A DNA stretch of 48,396 nucleotides from Candidatus Roizmanbacteria bacterium RIFCSPLOWO2_01_FULL_40_13 (GTDB lineage: Bacteria > Patescibacteriota > Microgenomatia > UBA1406 > GWC2-37-13): assembly GCA_001789745.1 (NCBI GenBank), contig MGAN01000021.1:434-48829 (forward strand), in the 5' to 3' direction. Each line of letters opens with the position of its first letter. The stretch's first letter is position 1. The notes beneath the pieces are model-generated. The model saw nothing but the letters and a program-made list of their open reading frames with translations. It did no database searches and was not told the DNA's origin. Shown here piece by piece: positions 8,391 through 16,271 of the stretch. The position numbers and the translations under genes were made by a program.

Positions 8391-8696
8391 ATGGGAAGAA
8401 AGATTGATTGGGATTTTTACAAAGTTCCGACACAATCAGAATCTTTGAGAGGCGGTTGTTTAGATGGAGTCGTTAAGGTTATTAGTCTGGGATACCTTGG
8501 CATAGAAACAACCATAACTAGCCCTGAAATTTTGTTTCGACCATCCTCTAGCCCTGAAATACCAGGAGTGAAAACAGTCGAAGCAGCAGAATGGTCTTTG
8601 AATCATGATGTAATTCTTAATCCTACGGATTTTGATGATTTTAACTCTCCTGAAATTACTAGAAGAATTGTAAGAAAGAAACCAGAAGATTTGTGA
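8391..8696 (+). CDS. Hypothetical protein, 101 residues
   Basis: I do not recognise this protein (MGRKIDWDFYKVPTQSESLRGG...). It is soluble and mixed in character, with a duplicated 'SPEI' word in the middle ('TSPEILFRPSSSPEIPG') and again 'NSPEITRR' near the end. The start at 8391 follows from the TTGACA-17-TAAAAT promoter. It is convergent with the CoA-biosynthesis fusion gene, 12 bases from its stop codon. Confidence 0.5.
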   Translation: MGRKIDWDFYKVPTQSESLRGGCLDGVVKVISLGYLGIETTITSPEILFRPSSSPEIPGVKTVEAAEWSLNHDVILNPTDFDDFNSPEITRRIVRKKPEDL

Positions 8697-8708
8697 GTAA
8701 CAAATGAG

Positions 8709-9848
8709 TTAAATAAATCTCTTTAAAATTTCCCTCACCTCCCATTTCTTTTCCTCCGTCACCTCGACCATTACCACCCCCAAATCCATCTGACCATATA
8801 AAACTACTGCTCCAAGCGGCGCGAAAAGGATTGATGACAAAGCCAGAAGATCTTCTTCACCTCTGACTACCAACAGCTGTTTTTCTTGATTTTTAAGATA
8901 CTTGTTAAATGATTTTTTTAATTCAAGAGCTGTTTTAATGTTAATTGTTCCGGGATCATTTAATAAACTAATAGATTCCGGAGTCGCTAGCTCTCCCCGG
9001 AATTGCGTCATTCTGGCTTGTCCAGAATCAACTTTCTTAATTTGAAATTTAGATCTTGAAAATTCATCGGAAACTGCCTGCCTACCGGCGAGGTAGGGAA
9101 ATTGGAAATTGGAAATTTGTTTTCTCCTGCTTCGCAAGTCAATAATTTTCACATTCGGATCAAAATCTAGCTGTAAAAGCGACTCGGTAATAATGTCCCC
9201 AACCGAAATAACCATAGTTACTATCGGCTTTTTCGATCTTATTGTTTCTATGACTTGCTTTGCGATCGCTGATAGCTGACCAACTGATCCATAGAATACT
9301 CTTCCCAATGGCTTCCTCAACTCCTGCCTTAAATATTCGGGCAAAAGCAATACTTTTAACTTTTGACTTTTAACTTTTAACCTATATTTTTTTCCCTCCC
9401 TATCAATCTCCCCCATTCTAATTCTCTCCGAAGTCACAACCTCTCCGTCATCACCGCGTACCAGCGGGTCAACAATAATTCTTAAGGTTCTCATCCCGTG
9501 TTCAGTTCTTACTTTATTGATCTTTTCCGCGTTGGCCTTAGTCCAGTCTGTAACCAAGATCGAATCTATCGTCTCATCCACAATCGAAGGACCATAAATG
9601 TCATCCAATCTAAAAAATCCTGCTCTTTTTAGCCATTTTTGTTCTTCTAGGTACTGCTGTACCGCCCCCTTCCGAACCTGCCAGGTTAATATTAGATTGG
9701 CCAGAGGCTTTGAATTGTAGATTTTTTCGCCGGTTATGCCGATCGAGACTTTTTCCGCCAACTCAAATGCCCGATCCAGCATCTTTTTATGCCCGGTATG
9801 TAACCGGTCAAAAGTTCCGGCGTAGACTAGATGATTAAATTGTTTCAT
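8709..9848 (-). CDS. Fused archaeal-type phosphopantetheine adenylyltransferase and GTP-dependent dephospho-CoA kinase
   Basis: One polypeptide appears to carry the last two steps of CoA synthesis. The N-terminal domain (about residues 1-155) is a nucleotidyltransferase of the archaeal/eukaryotic PPAT type: 'YAGTFDRLHTGHKKML' supplies the HxGH motif, 'PLVRGDDGEVVTSERIRMGEI' the C-terminal signature. The second domain (about 165-379) matches DUF359/GTP-dependent dephospho-CoA kinase: 'SVGDIITESLL' and 'VRGEEDLLAL...APLGAVVLYGQMDLGVVMV'. Between them is a repeat-coded LKVKSQKLKV patch. Two further in-frame repeats (9008-9030 and 9075-9105) interrupt the kinase domain between 'RRKQISNF' and 'SLLNDPG'. 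The ATG at 9848 is preferred over an upstream TTG. It follows nadM, separated by a family D element that touches both genes. Confidence 0.85.
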   Translation of the reverse strand: MKQFNHLVYAGTFDRLHTGHKKMLDRAFELAEKVSIGITGEKIYNSKPLANLILTWQVRKGAVQQYLEEQKWLKRAGFFRLDDIYGPSIVDETIDSILVTDWTKANAEKINKVRTEHGMRTLRIIVDPLVRGDDGEVVTSERIRMGEIDREGKKYRLKVKSQKLKVLLLPEYLRQELRKPLGRVFYGSVGQLSAIAKQVIETIRSKKPIVTMVISVGDIITESLLQLDFDPNVKIIDLRSRRKQISNFQFPYLAGRQAVSDEFSRSKFQIKKVDSGQARMTQFRGELATPESISLLNDPGTINIKTALELKKSFNKYLKNQEKQLLVVRGEEDLLALSSILFAPLGAVVLYGQMDLGVVMVEVTEEKKWEVREILKRFI

Positions 9849-9856
9849 TCGTCTAT

Positions 9857-9966
9857 TCAAAGTAGGTGGCAGAAAAGAAAGGGATCCCGCAAGCGCGCAG
9901 AATTTTTCCAGCCTGTTGCTGGTTCGAGCAATTGTGGGAATGAATTTTCTGACAGAATCTACTTTG
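9857..9966. repeat. Family D element, copy 1 (nadM-CoA fusion junction)
   Basis: About 108 bp with ends AAAGTAG / CTACTTT, an internal stem CCAGC/GCTGG and an outer CCCGCAAG arm. About 80% identical by eye to 33880-33987. The right end supplies the TAG stop codon of nadM. Confidence 0.75.
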
Positions 9967-10444
9967 CTTTTTTAATTAACGTAACAATGTATCCAGGTAC
10001 TCTCTCCTCCCAACTTTTACCCTCCCTCATCAGTTTTCTGATTCTCTCCCCTTCATATAAATACCTTTTATAATACCCCAACCGCAGTATCGGATACCCT
10101 GCCCTTTCAAATATCCCATTGGTCCACTCGTTATTCCCAATCACCACATCAATTTCCCCGGATTGCTTAAGGCTATTCTCCAGCCATAATTTATCGTTAT
10201 GATAATCATTAAGCGGCACAATCTTCTTAATCCTCTCGCTCCACCCTTCATTTTTAATCACCGCGTCAAGAATCCTTTTCCTCTCATCATAAGTCAAAAA
10301 GTTATCCGTATCTATAACTCCCACACTTCCTATACCTACCACCAGCATATCAACCAAGTTAAGAGATTTTTCAATCAAGTGTAAGTGACCTTTATGAAAA
10401 GGCTGGAATCTACCTACCAATAAGCCCACTTTGTACTTTCGCAT
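9959..10444 (-). CDS. nadM: Nicotinamide-nucleotide adenylyltransferase, archaeal NadM type
   Basis: The 161-residue protein makes NAD+ from NMN and ATP. The N-terminus 'KVGLLVGRFQPFHKGHLHLIEKS' is the archaeal NadM signature with the HxGH nucleotidyl-transfer motif (HKGH), and the C-terminal 'YEGERIRKLMREGKSWEERVPG' matches the IS.T/R-type phosphate-binding motif. Length is typical for single-domain NadM. It is divergent from nadE, with 29 bases between start codons and overlapping -10 boxes, so two NAD-synthesis genes share a promoter region. TATACT lies 8 bases upstream of the ATG at 10444. The stop codon TAG lies in the family D element. Confidence 0.9.
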   Translation of the reverse strand: MRKYKVGLLVGRFQPFHKGHLHLIEKSLNLVDMLVVGIGSVGVIDTDNFLTYDERKRILDAVIKNEGWSERIKKIVPLNDYHNDKLWLENSLKQSGEIDVVIGNNEWTNGIFERAGYPILRLGYYKRYLYEGERIRKLMREGKSWEERVPGYIVTLIKKAK

Positions 10445-10452
10445 CAACTTAA

Positions 10453-10465
10453 AGTATACTATAAT
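10453..10465. promoter_or_regulatory. Divergent -10 boxes of nadM and nadE
   Basis: TATACT on the minus strand (10458-10453) is 8 bases from the nadM ATG, and TATAAT on the plus strand (10460-10465) is 8 bases from the nadE ATG. Neither has a good -35 box. Both starts should give leaderless messages. Confidence 0.65.
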
Positions 10466-10473
10466 ATTACTCT

Positions 10474-11253
10474 ATGAACCCCCTTATTGCCGGCTTTAAT
10501 CTCAAAAAAGAATCCGAGAAAATAATTAAATTTCTTAAAGCTGCTTTTGCAAAAACCGGTTTGAAAAAGCTGGTCATCGGAGTCTCAGGCGGAGTCGACT
10601 CCGCAGCCAGCCTTTATCTTGCGGCAAAAGCCATCCGGCCGCAGAAGATCCTTATCGCCCACCTATACTATTTTCAACCTCATATCAGTCTTATTCGTCA
10701 TCTTTGCAGCAGTCTTCAAATTCCTCCCCAAAACCAACTCTTTCTCTCAATCAAAAAACCGGTCGACGAACTAAAAAAATCATTAGAGCTCACCAATCAA
10801 CACTTAGCAATTAATCGTATCCGTTTCGGCAACGTCATGGCCCGCGTCCGCATGCTCATCCTTTTTGATCTGGCCAAAAAACATCGCGCCCTCGTCTACG
10901 GCACAGAAAATAAATCGGAAAATCTCTTAGGCTACTTTACCCGCTACGGTGACGCCGCTTCGGACATCGAACCCATAAGCCATCTTTATAAAACTCAGGT
11001 TTTCCAGCTCGCCAAATATCTCAAACTTCCTCCTAAAGTACTAAAAGCCAAGCCTTCGGCCGGCCTCTGGGTCGATCAAACCGATGAGGGAGAATTCGGC
11101 TTTACTTATCAGGAAGCAGATCAGGTCTTGTACCAATACTTTGATAAAAAAATATCCGTTTCTGTCATAAAAAAACACTTCCCCAATGCCGAAAAAATCA
11201 TCAATTTCAGTAAAAAAAATCAGTTTAAGCAGGTTGTTCCCTATTGTCTTTAA
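10474..11253 (+). CDS. nadE: NAD+ synthetase (ammonia-dependent)
   Basis: This 259-residue cytosolic enzyme adenylates nicotinic-acid adenine dinucleotide and amidates it to NAD+. The PP-loop motif 'VIGVSGGVDSAASL' is at about residues 36-49, 'GTENKSENLLGYFTRYGDAASDIEPI' supplies the substrate and Mg site near 145-170, and 'KPSAGLWVDQTDEGEFGFTY' is the conserved C-terminal loop. There is no N-terminal glutaminase domain, so ammonia or a separate glutaminase is the nitrogen source. Its TAA overlaps the convergent HD gene's TAA by two bases (TTAA). Confidence 0.93.
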   Translation: MNPLIAGFNLKKESEKIIKFLKAAFAKTGLKKLVIGVSGGVDSAASLYLAAKAIRPQKILIAHLYYFQPHISLIRHLCSSLQIPPQNQLFLSIKKPVDELKKSLELTNQHLAINRIRFGNVMARVRMLILFDLAKKHRALVYGTENKSENLLGYFTRYGDAASDIEPISHLYKTQVFQLAKYLKLPPKVLKAKPSAGLWVDQTDEGEFGFTYQEADQVLYQYFDKKISVSVIKKHFPNAEKIINFSKKNQFKQVVPYCL

Positions 11254-12122
11254 CTAATTAACTTTTCCATATATCTTAAATCGCCACTCATTTGCTCCAA
11301 AAGTGGAAAGCCGGAAAAATATTTTTCAATTAGCATTAATCTTTGCCTGAACTCCTCAATCCTCCAATCAAGATCTTTCATACCATTTCTTGCATGCTTT
11401 TCATCTACCCCCCTTTGTAAGTCGACTACGGTTTCCCTCATATTCGCAGCCAGATCCGCAAGTTTAATAATTTTTATCCTCGCGACTAAAGATTCTACCT
11501 CTTTATCAGCTATTGTTAAGTCTTTCTGAAAAATTTCCCTATACCTGTTGCTCACATCTCTTGCTTTCAAATCCATGATTGATCTAAAATTATCAATCTT
11601 GACTTTTATCCAATCGTCTCTTGCGATATCGTCCGCTTTTGCCGGCGGGGTAAGAATATCGACTATCAAGACTAACTCTCTTAACCCGTCTCCGTCGTCT
11701 AATCCATAAGTAATTAGATCATTATGAAAGTCGAGGGCAGAATATCCGTCATTAAATTGCTGTTTTCTTCTTAATTCGATAGCGTCATGAAAAAAAACTA
11801 CCTGTGGATTTATAAATTCTTGATCAAAGTGTTCAAAAATCAAATATCCTGTATAAAAAAGGTGCTTGAAATAAGGATCCCTGGTCACTTTCCTCACATC
11901 TCCTCTGTGAAACCGAACTGCTGCATCTGTCAAATCTGAAGAGGTTCTAGGCTGGTCTAAAAAATAGACAATCCGTGGACAGTTACCTAGCCAGAAGTCG
12001 ATTGTGGATTTAGTATTTGGATCTGCATAACTTTCAAAAAGACCTAACTTGTGAAAATATCTATAAATAAACAGAGATTTTAACTGTCCTAAAAATTTCC
12101 CTTTTTCCACCCTTTCGGTCAT
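11250..12122 (-). CDS. HD-domain protein with RelA/SpoT-hydrolase-like motifs
   Basis: The 290-residue protein contains a histidine in 'FKHLFYTGYLIFEHF', an HD pair in 'VVFFHDAIE' and a later 'KIIKLADLAANMRETV', which together resemble the HD metal site of RelA/SpoT (H, HD, and KLADxxxNM). No ACT, TGS or synthetase domain is present. A (p)ppGpp or nucleotide hydrolase is possible but the substrate is not shown. The N-terminal third is unassigned. A TATAAT box lies 11 bases upstream of the ATG, immediately next to family A copy 2. The stop overlaps that of nadE. Confidence 0.65.
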   Translation of the reverse strand: MTERVEKGKFLGQLKSLFIYRYFHKLGLFESYADPNTKSTIDFWLGNCPRIVYFLDQPRTSSDLTDAAVRFHRGDVRKVTRDPYFKHLFYTGYLIFEHFDQEFINPQVVFFHDAIELRRKQQFNDGYSALDFHNDLITYGLDDGDGLRELVLIVDILTPPAKADDIARDDWIKVKIDNFRSIMDLKARDVSNRYREIFQKDLTIADKEVESLVARIKIIKLADLAANMRETVVDLQRGVDEKHARNGMKDLDWRIEEFRQRLMLIEKYFSGFPLLEQMSGDLRYMEKLIS

Positions 12123-12140
12123 ATAAGAAAAGGATTATAC

Positions 12141-12265
12141 TATAGTCAGCGCAAAACAAAATGACCGGTTTTGATAAATGTCATACTGAACTTGTTTCTA
12201 AACAACAAGATCCTGAAATAAATTCAGGATGACAAATATGACATTTCGTATTGCGCTAGCTTTAG
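12141..12265. repeat. Family A palindromic element, copy 2
   Basis: Begins TATAGTCAGCGCAAAACAAAATG and ends CATTTCGTATTGCGCTAGC. It occupies nearly all of the space between the HD gene and the CaCA antiporter and abuts the HD-gene promoter. Confidence 0.75.
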
Positions 12266-12325
12266 GATTTTATTCTTTTTATGATGGATAATAAAAAATC
12301 CAGGTTCAAGTTCTCACTGACTACT

Positions 12326-13258
12326 TTAAAGCACCTCCATCAGCAAAAACAAAATATAGACAAGCAAAAGCACCAATCCTTCCGCCCTTGAGATATCCTG
12401 TTTTGATCGTGCAAAGATATAGAATAGAGTCATCCCGCCTGCTATAAACACAAAAGTCTGGTAAAAATGATTCTGGACAAAAAAGCCCGACCCTCCAAGA
12501 AGAATTAACACCCCAAAAATACCGGTGTTGGCCGCCGCCGACCCAAGATAGTCACCCAGAGCGACTTCTTTCTTCTTTAATGAGAGCGCCCTAAAAACTA
12601 ATGAAAGCTCCGGCAAATTAGTCCCAATCGCCACGATCACCAAACTGATCAAAAACGAAGAGATATTAAAAAGTTGGGAAAAGTAGATTGTCGTATCGAC
12701 AATATATTTGCTGACCAAAAATACCACCACCACCCCAACCAAGATCTTTATCAGGTCATAATCGGTATAATCTTTATTATGAAAAATGTTATCTTTTATT
12801 CTTTCAAATAAACCTTTTCGTTTCTCAACCATCATAATCAGCATCAGATATAGCAGTACCGCCATAATTCCTTCGGGTATCCCTATCAACCCGTCAAAAG
12901 TGAAGACAGACGGAGCAATGATAATCAATAATGCTAAAATCAGATGTTCTTTACTCATCTGATGGGTTAATTTCACACCGTTGCCAAAAATCGCCAGGAG
13001 CGGAATGATGAGCAGAAAAATCACCACAATCCCGCCTATCAGATTTCCCACAAAGATCTCGGGTTTTTCGTCAATCAGCGCGCTTATCCCAACTGACATC
13101 TCCGGTATTGAAGTCAATATGCCCAATAAAAAAAAGGATACCGCAAATGACGAGAGATTTAACTTATGTGCCAGTCTGTCTACCGACGTCACAATCACTC
13201 CCGAAACGTACCAGATGACGAGGAAAGAAAAGATGTACAAAAATACATACCCTATCAC
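12326..13258 (-). CDS. CaCA-family Na+/Ca2+ antiporter-like membrane protein
   Basis: About ten transmembrane segments and two inverted alpha-repeats characteristic of the Ca2+:cation antiporter family: 'GILTSIPEMSVGISALIDEKPEIFVGNLIGG' near the N-terminus and 'VAIGTNLPELSLVFRAL...EVALGDYLGSAAAN' in the second half. The P-E and G-x-x-x-x-x-N motifs line the ion path in the family. Length (310 residues) is typical of bacterial YrbG-like proteins. The start is a GTG at 13258. With the P-type ATPase at 21478 it would provide Ca2+ efflux. Confidence 0.85.
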   Translation of the reverse strand: MIGYVFLYIFSFLVIWYVSGVIVTSVDRLAHKLNLSSFAVSFFLLGILTSIPEMSVGISALIDEKPEIFVGNLIGGIVVIFLLIIPLLAIFGNGVKLTHQMSKEHLILALLIIIAPSVFTFDGLIGIPEGIMAVLLYLMLIMMVEKRKGLFERIKDNIFHNKDYTDYDLIKILVGVVVVFLVSKYIVDTTIYFSQLFNISSFLISLVIVAIGTNLPELSLVFRALSLKKKEVALGDYLGSAAANTGIFGVLILLGGSGFFVQNHFYQTFVFIAGGMTLFYIFARSKQDISRAEGLVLLLVYILFLLMEVL

Positions 13259-13301
13259 ATAATAATAGTAGCAGTATTTTTCCAGATTTCAAAGAATCAT
13301 T

Positions 13302-13631
13302 TTATTCTCTTCTGAATCTGTCTCCTCCTCCGCGTCTGTTTCCTCTTCCGTATCCTCCGCCGCCTCCGAAATCATTTCTCGGTCTCGGGGGTCTGGCTTC
13401 TGATACGATTAGTTTTCTGCCTTTGTTATCTTGACCGTTAAGCGTGTCAATTGCTTTTTGAGCAGCTTCATCAGTTTCCATCTCGACAAAACCGAATCCT
13501 TTTGATCTGCCTGTATCCTGATAACGGATAATTGACGCAGATACTACATTTCCCGCTGACGCAAAAAGATCTTTCAGCTCCTCATCGGTCATCTCATACA
13601 AAAGATTGCCTACGTATAATTTTTTGTTCAT
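13302..13631 (-). CDS. RRM-domain RNA-binding protein with Gly/Arg-rich tail
   Basis: This 109-residue protein is a single RNA-recognition motif: RNP2 'KLYVGNLLY' (residues 4-12) and RNP1 'KGFGFVEM' (about 44-51), followed by a short glycine/arginine-rich tail (from about residue 88). It is like the cyanobacterial-type Rbp proteins, often cold-induced RNA chaperones. It is the one gene in the window with a strong Shine-Dalgarno (GAGGTG, 9 bases before the ATG), which contrasts with its leaderless neighbours. Confidence 0.92.
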   Translation of the reverse strand: MNKKLYVGNLLYEMTDEELKDLFASAGNVVSASIIRYQDTGRSKGFGFVEMETDEAAQKAIDTLNGQDNKGRKLIVSEARPPRPRNDFGGGGGYGRGNRRGGGDRFRRE

Positions 13632-14221
13632 TATTATTTCACCTCGCTTTCATATTCTGGTCATTCCCGCGAATGCGGGAATCCATTTAATAACATCATT
13701 ATTAAGTTTATTTCGGGATCCGGTGTAGTCAGCAATTCTGCATTTTCCAGAAGCGTAGTATATGAGCGTATGTGTAAATTCTATCACAGAAAATGTTGTA
13801 TAAATTCTAGCGGAATCTGTTGAAGGCTATAATTGAAGCCGTAACATCAATCCTTGAATCTTTGAAGTAAATTAAAATTAGTTAACTTAAACAAAATTGA
13901 AAAATTCTGTTTCATCCTGTGCGGCCATATTTAATTATCGACTGCCAAAGGATTTTTTAAGTATATCAATTAATTTCTAAAAGTCAAAAGATTTTTTTAG
14001 TGGTAAGAGTTCACAAGTCTTGACAAAACTGTATCGATCAATGTCGTTTCGACTGAAGTGACTCTGAGCGGAGTCGAAGAGGAACGGAATGGAGAAATCT
14101 CTTTACAAAAACCCGCAAGAGATTCCTCGACTTCGCTCGGAATGACAACTGTGTCAAGAACCGTGAACTCTTACAATTTGGTAAAGTCCAGAATTGTTGC
14201 TAAATTCTGTATAATCTCCTT
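13632..14221. other. Intergenic region with hairpin repeats
   Basis: No gene is supported over 590 bases. An ATTCCCGC/GCGGGAAT hairpin lies at 13665-13684. A pair of long inverted words (CTGAGCGGAGTCGAAGAGG near 14065 and CCTCGACTTCGCTCGG near 14123) encloses a GAGATT/AATCTC-like core, bordered by the words GTGTCAAGA and TCTTGACA and by AAGAGTTCAC/GTGAACTCTT ends (about 14004-14173), so it looks like one further composite palindromic element. A TATAAT at 14210-14215 belongs to the NYN gene. Confidence 0.45.
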
Positions 14222-14725
14222 ATGCCCAAAAAATCTGAATCACAAAAAATCTACGCCTTCATCGACAGCCAGAATCTGAATCTTGGTGTAAAAAGCCAGG
14301 GCTGGACTCTTGACTTTGGCAAATTCCGTCAACTTCTAATCACAAAATACAACATAAAAAAAACTTTTTTGTTCATTGGTTTTGTTCAAGATAATCAATC
14401 TTTGTACACCTATTTGCAATCTGTCGGTTTTATCTGCGTTTTTAAACCGACTCAAGAAATTAAAGATAAAAGTGGAAAAGTAATAGTGAAGGGAAATGTG
14501 GATGCAGAATTAGTACTGCACGCCATGATTGAGTACAAAAATTATGATAAGACTGTAATTGTCTCTGGAGATGGGGATTTTCACTGTCTTATTGAGTACC
14601 TTTATCAAAAAAATAAGCTGCTAAAAGTTATCGTGCCTAACAAAAGATATTCCTCCCTATTAAGAAAGTTTGGGAAATTTATCGTTAATGTAGGGTTATT
14701 TAAGGAAAAGTTGAAAAAACGATAA
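14222..14725 (+). CDS. NYN-domain (LabA/DUF88-like) putative RNase
   Basis: The 167-residue protein has the PIN-like NYN fold: 'YAFIDSQNLNLG' (first catalytic Asp, then the N-L-N motif), 'KGNVDAELVLHAM' (second acidic pair) and 'TVIVSGDGDFHCLIEYL' (third acidic cluster). Family members are metal-dependent RNases or RNA-processing factors. TATAAT (14210-14215) is 6 bases before the ATG, putting the expected first transcribed base on the A of the start codon. Confidence 0.85.
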   Translation: MPKKSESQKIYAFIDSQNLNLGVKSQGWTLDFGKFRQLLITKYNIKKTFLFIGFVQDNQSLYTYLQSVGFICVFKPTQEIKDKSGKVIVKGNVDAELVLHAMIEYKNYDKTVIVSGDGDFHCLIEYLYQKNKLLKVIVPNKRYSSLLRKFGKFIVNVGLFKEKLKKR

Positions 14726-14838
14726 AAAAGAGAGGCATTCCCGCGGGGAGCAAGGTCCGCCTTTGGTAGTCCTCTCATCGTGATAGAAATATTGTATATT
14801 GTTGTTACATGATTGTCAAATGAATGTTAAGTAATTGT

Positions 14839-14943
14839 TATACCCGTCTTAGTTGATTTTGCAAATTGCTAACTAAAGTCATCTTATCAAATCAACTAAG
14901 GAGGGGTATATACTGATTGCGGTTTCAATTAATAGAAGTATAG
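14839..14943. repeat. Family B palindromic element, copy 2
   Basis: TATACCCGTCTTAGTTGATT pairs with AAATCAACTAAGGAGGGGTA; the tail ends CAATTAATAGAAGTATA. Its end overlaps the promoter region of tyrS (TACAAT at 14945-14950). Confidence 0.75.
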
Positions 14944-14957
14944 ATACAATTTAACTT

Positions 14958-16076
14958 ATGACAACCGAAGAAAGATTAAATTTCATAAAACAAGTCGGCG
15001 AAGAAATTGTCCAGGAAGATGAACTTGTTAAACTTATTGAAAACGGCGAACAGTTAATTGCTTACGACGGCTTTGAGCCGTCAGGTCAGATCCATATCGC
15101 CCAAGGCGTCCTTCGTTCCATCAACATTAATAAAATAACCAAATCCGGAGTCAAGTTCAAGATGTTGGTTGCGGACTGGCATGCGCTGGCTAATAACAAA
15201 CTTGGAGGAGATCTTGAAAAGATCAAAACCACAGGAAAATACTTCATCGAAGTCTGGAAAGCTTCTGGTATGGATTTGAGCAATGTCCAGTTTGTCTGGG
15301 CTTCCGATATGGTCAAAAACTCCGATTACTGGAAATTGGTAATCCAGGTCGGAAGAACCAATGCCCTTAGACGATTTATCAGAACTGCCGAGATGATGGG
15401 TAGGAATGAGTCGCTCGATGCCTTAACCGGGGCCAATATTATCTACTCCTGCATGCAGGTGGCAGATATTTTTATGCTCGGCGCCAAGATCACCCAGCTT
15501 GGTATGGATCAACGTAAAGTAAACATGTTGGCAAGAGAAATCGGGCCCCAACTTGGCTACTGGAAACCTGTCGTGGTATCCCATCATATGCTGATGGGAT
15601 TGGGTAAACCGACCGTTGTAGAGACGCATAGCAATGCGTCTCTACAACCAGATAAATTGAAACGTGCAATCGCGCTCAAAATGTCCAAGTCCCTGCCCGA
15701 CTCGGCCATCTTCATGACCGATACTCACGAAGACATCAAAAGAAAGATTGCCAAAGCCTACTGTCCGGAAGGGATAATAGATGAAAATCCTATTTTAGAG
15801 TACTACAGATACATCCTCTTTGAGTCTCTGGACCGGTTACAGCTTCAGAATATCGTCGTCGACCGCCCGGCCAAATTCGGCGGTCCGGTAATTCTTAATA
15901 GTTATGAAAACTTGGAGAGGCTTTTCAAAGAAAAACAAATCCACCCTCTGGACATCAAAACCAAAGCCATAGAGCTTTTAGACAAACTCCTCCAACCGGT
16001 TAGAGAACATTTTGAAAAAAATAACCAGGCTAAAAGACTTCTTGAGGAAGTCAAGAAATTTCAGATAACTCGGTAA
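14958..16076 (+). CDS. tyrS: Tyrosyl-tRNA synthetase, archaeal/eukaryotic type
   Basis: This class I enzyme charges tRNA-Tyr. Sequence words such as 'EPSGQIHIAQGVLRSININK', 'ADWHALANNKLGGDL', 'QLGMDQRKVNMLAREIG' and 'KMSKSLPDSAIFM' match the archaeal/eukaryotic group (close to plant and protist cytosolic TyrRS), not the bacterial TyrS, which carries a KFGKT-type motif and an S4 tail; no S4 domain is present. The HIGH box is degenerate (HIAQ), as in that group. A perfect 34-base palindrome at 15615-15648 is translated in frame between 'VVE' and 'PDKLKRAIALKMSKS'. TACAAT lies 7 bases before the ATG, so the mRNA is probably leaderless. Confidence 0.93.
   Translation: MTTEERLNFIKQVGEEIVQEDELVKLIENGEQLIAYDGFEPSGQIHIAQGVLRSININKITKSGVKFKMLVADWHALANNKLGGDLEKIKTTGKYFIEVWKASGMDLSNVQFVWASDMVKNSDYWKLVIQVGRTNALRRFIRTAEMMGRNESLDALTGANIIYSCMQVADIFMLGAKITQLGMDQRKVNMLAREIGPQLGYWKPVVVSHHMLMGLGKPTVVETHSNASLQPDKLKRAIALKMSKSLPDSAIFMTDTHEDIKRKIAKAYCPEGIIDENPILEYYRYILFESLDRLQLQNIVVDRPAKFGGPVILNSYENLERLFKEKQIHPLDIKTKAIELLDKLLQPVREHFEKNNQAKRLLEEVKKFQITR
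15615..15648. repeat. Perfect palindrome inside tyrS
   Basis: GTTGTAGAGACGCAT, four bases, then its exact complement. The word resembles repeats known from cyanobacterial and other genomes. It codes for about 11 residues (ETHSNASLQ...) just before the KMSKS region. Confidence 0.85.
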
Positions 16077-16271
16077 GTTCTCCTTGATTTTTCTTGTGAT
16101 TTTCTTCACAATAGAATAAACACTGTCGTCCTGAATTCATTTCAGGATCTGATTTTAGAACCGGATTTCGAAATCCATTCGACAAGCTCAGGCCTTCGGC
16201 TCTGAGGCTGCTCAGGCTCGAAGAGATCCCGAGTTTATCGAGGGACAAGTTCGGAATGACAGCAAGACTTA
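16077..16271. other. tyrS-acs spacer made of repeat fragments
   Basis: Contains CCTGAATTCATTTCAGG (16132-16148, the inner hairpin of family A), CATTCGACAAGCTCAGG (about 16178) and ATCCCGAGTTTATCGAGGGA hairpin words. No promoter or ribosome-binding site for acs is obvious, so acs may be co-transcribed with tyrS. Confidence 0.4.

Noticed and set aside
15086-15629. Minus-strand open frames within tyrS
   Set aside because: They are antisense to a well-conserved gene and show no domain or start signals.
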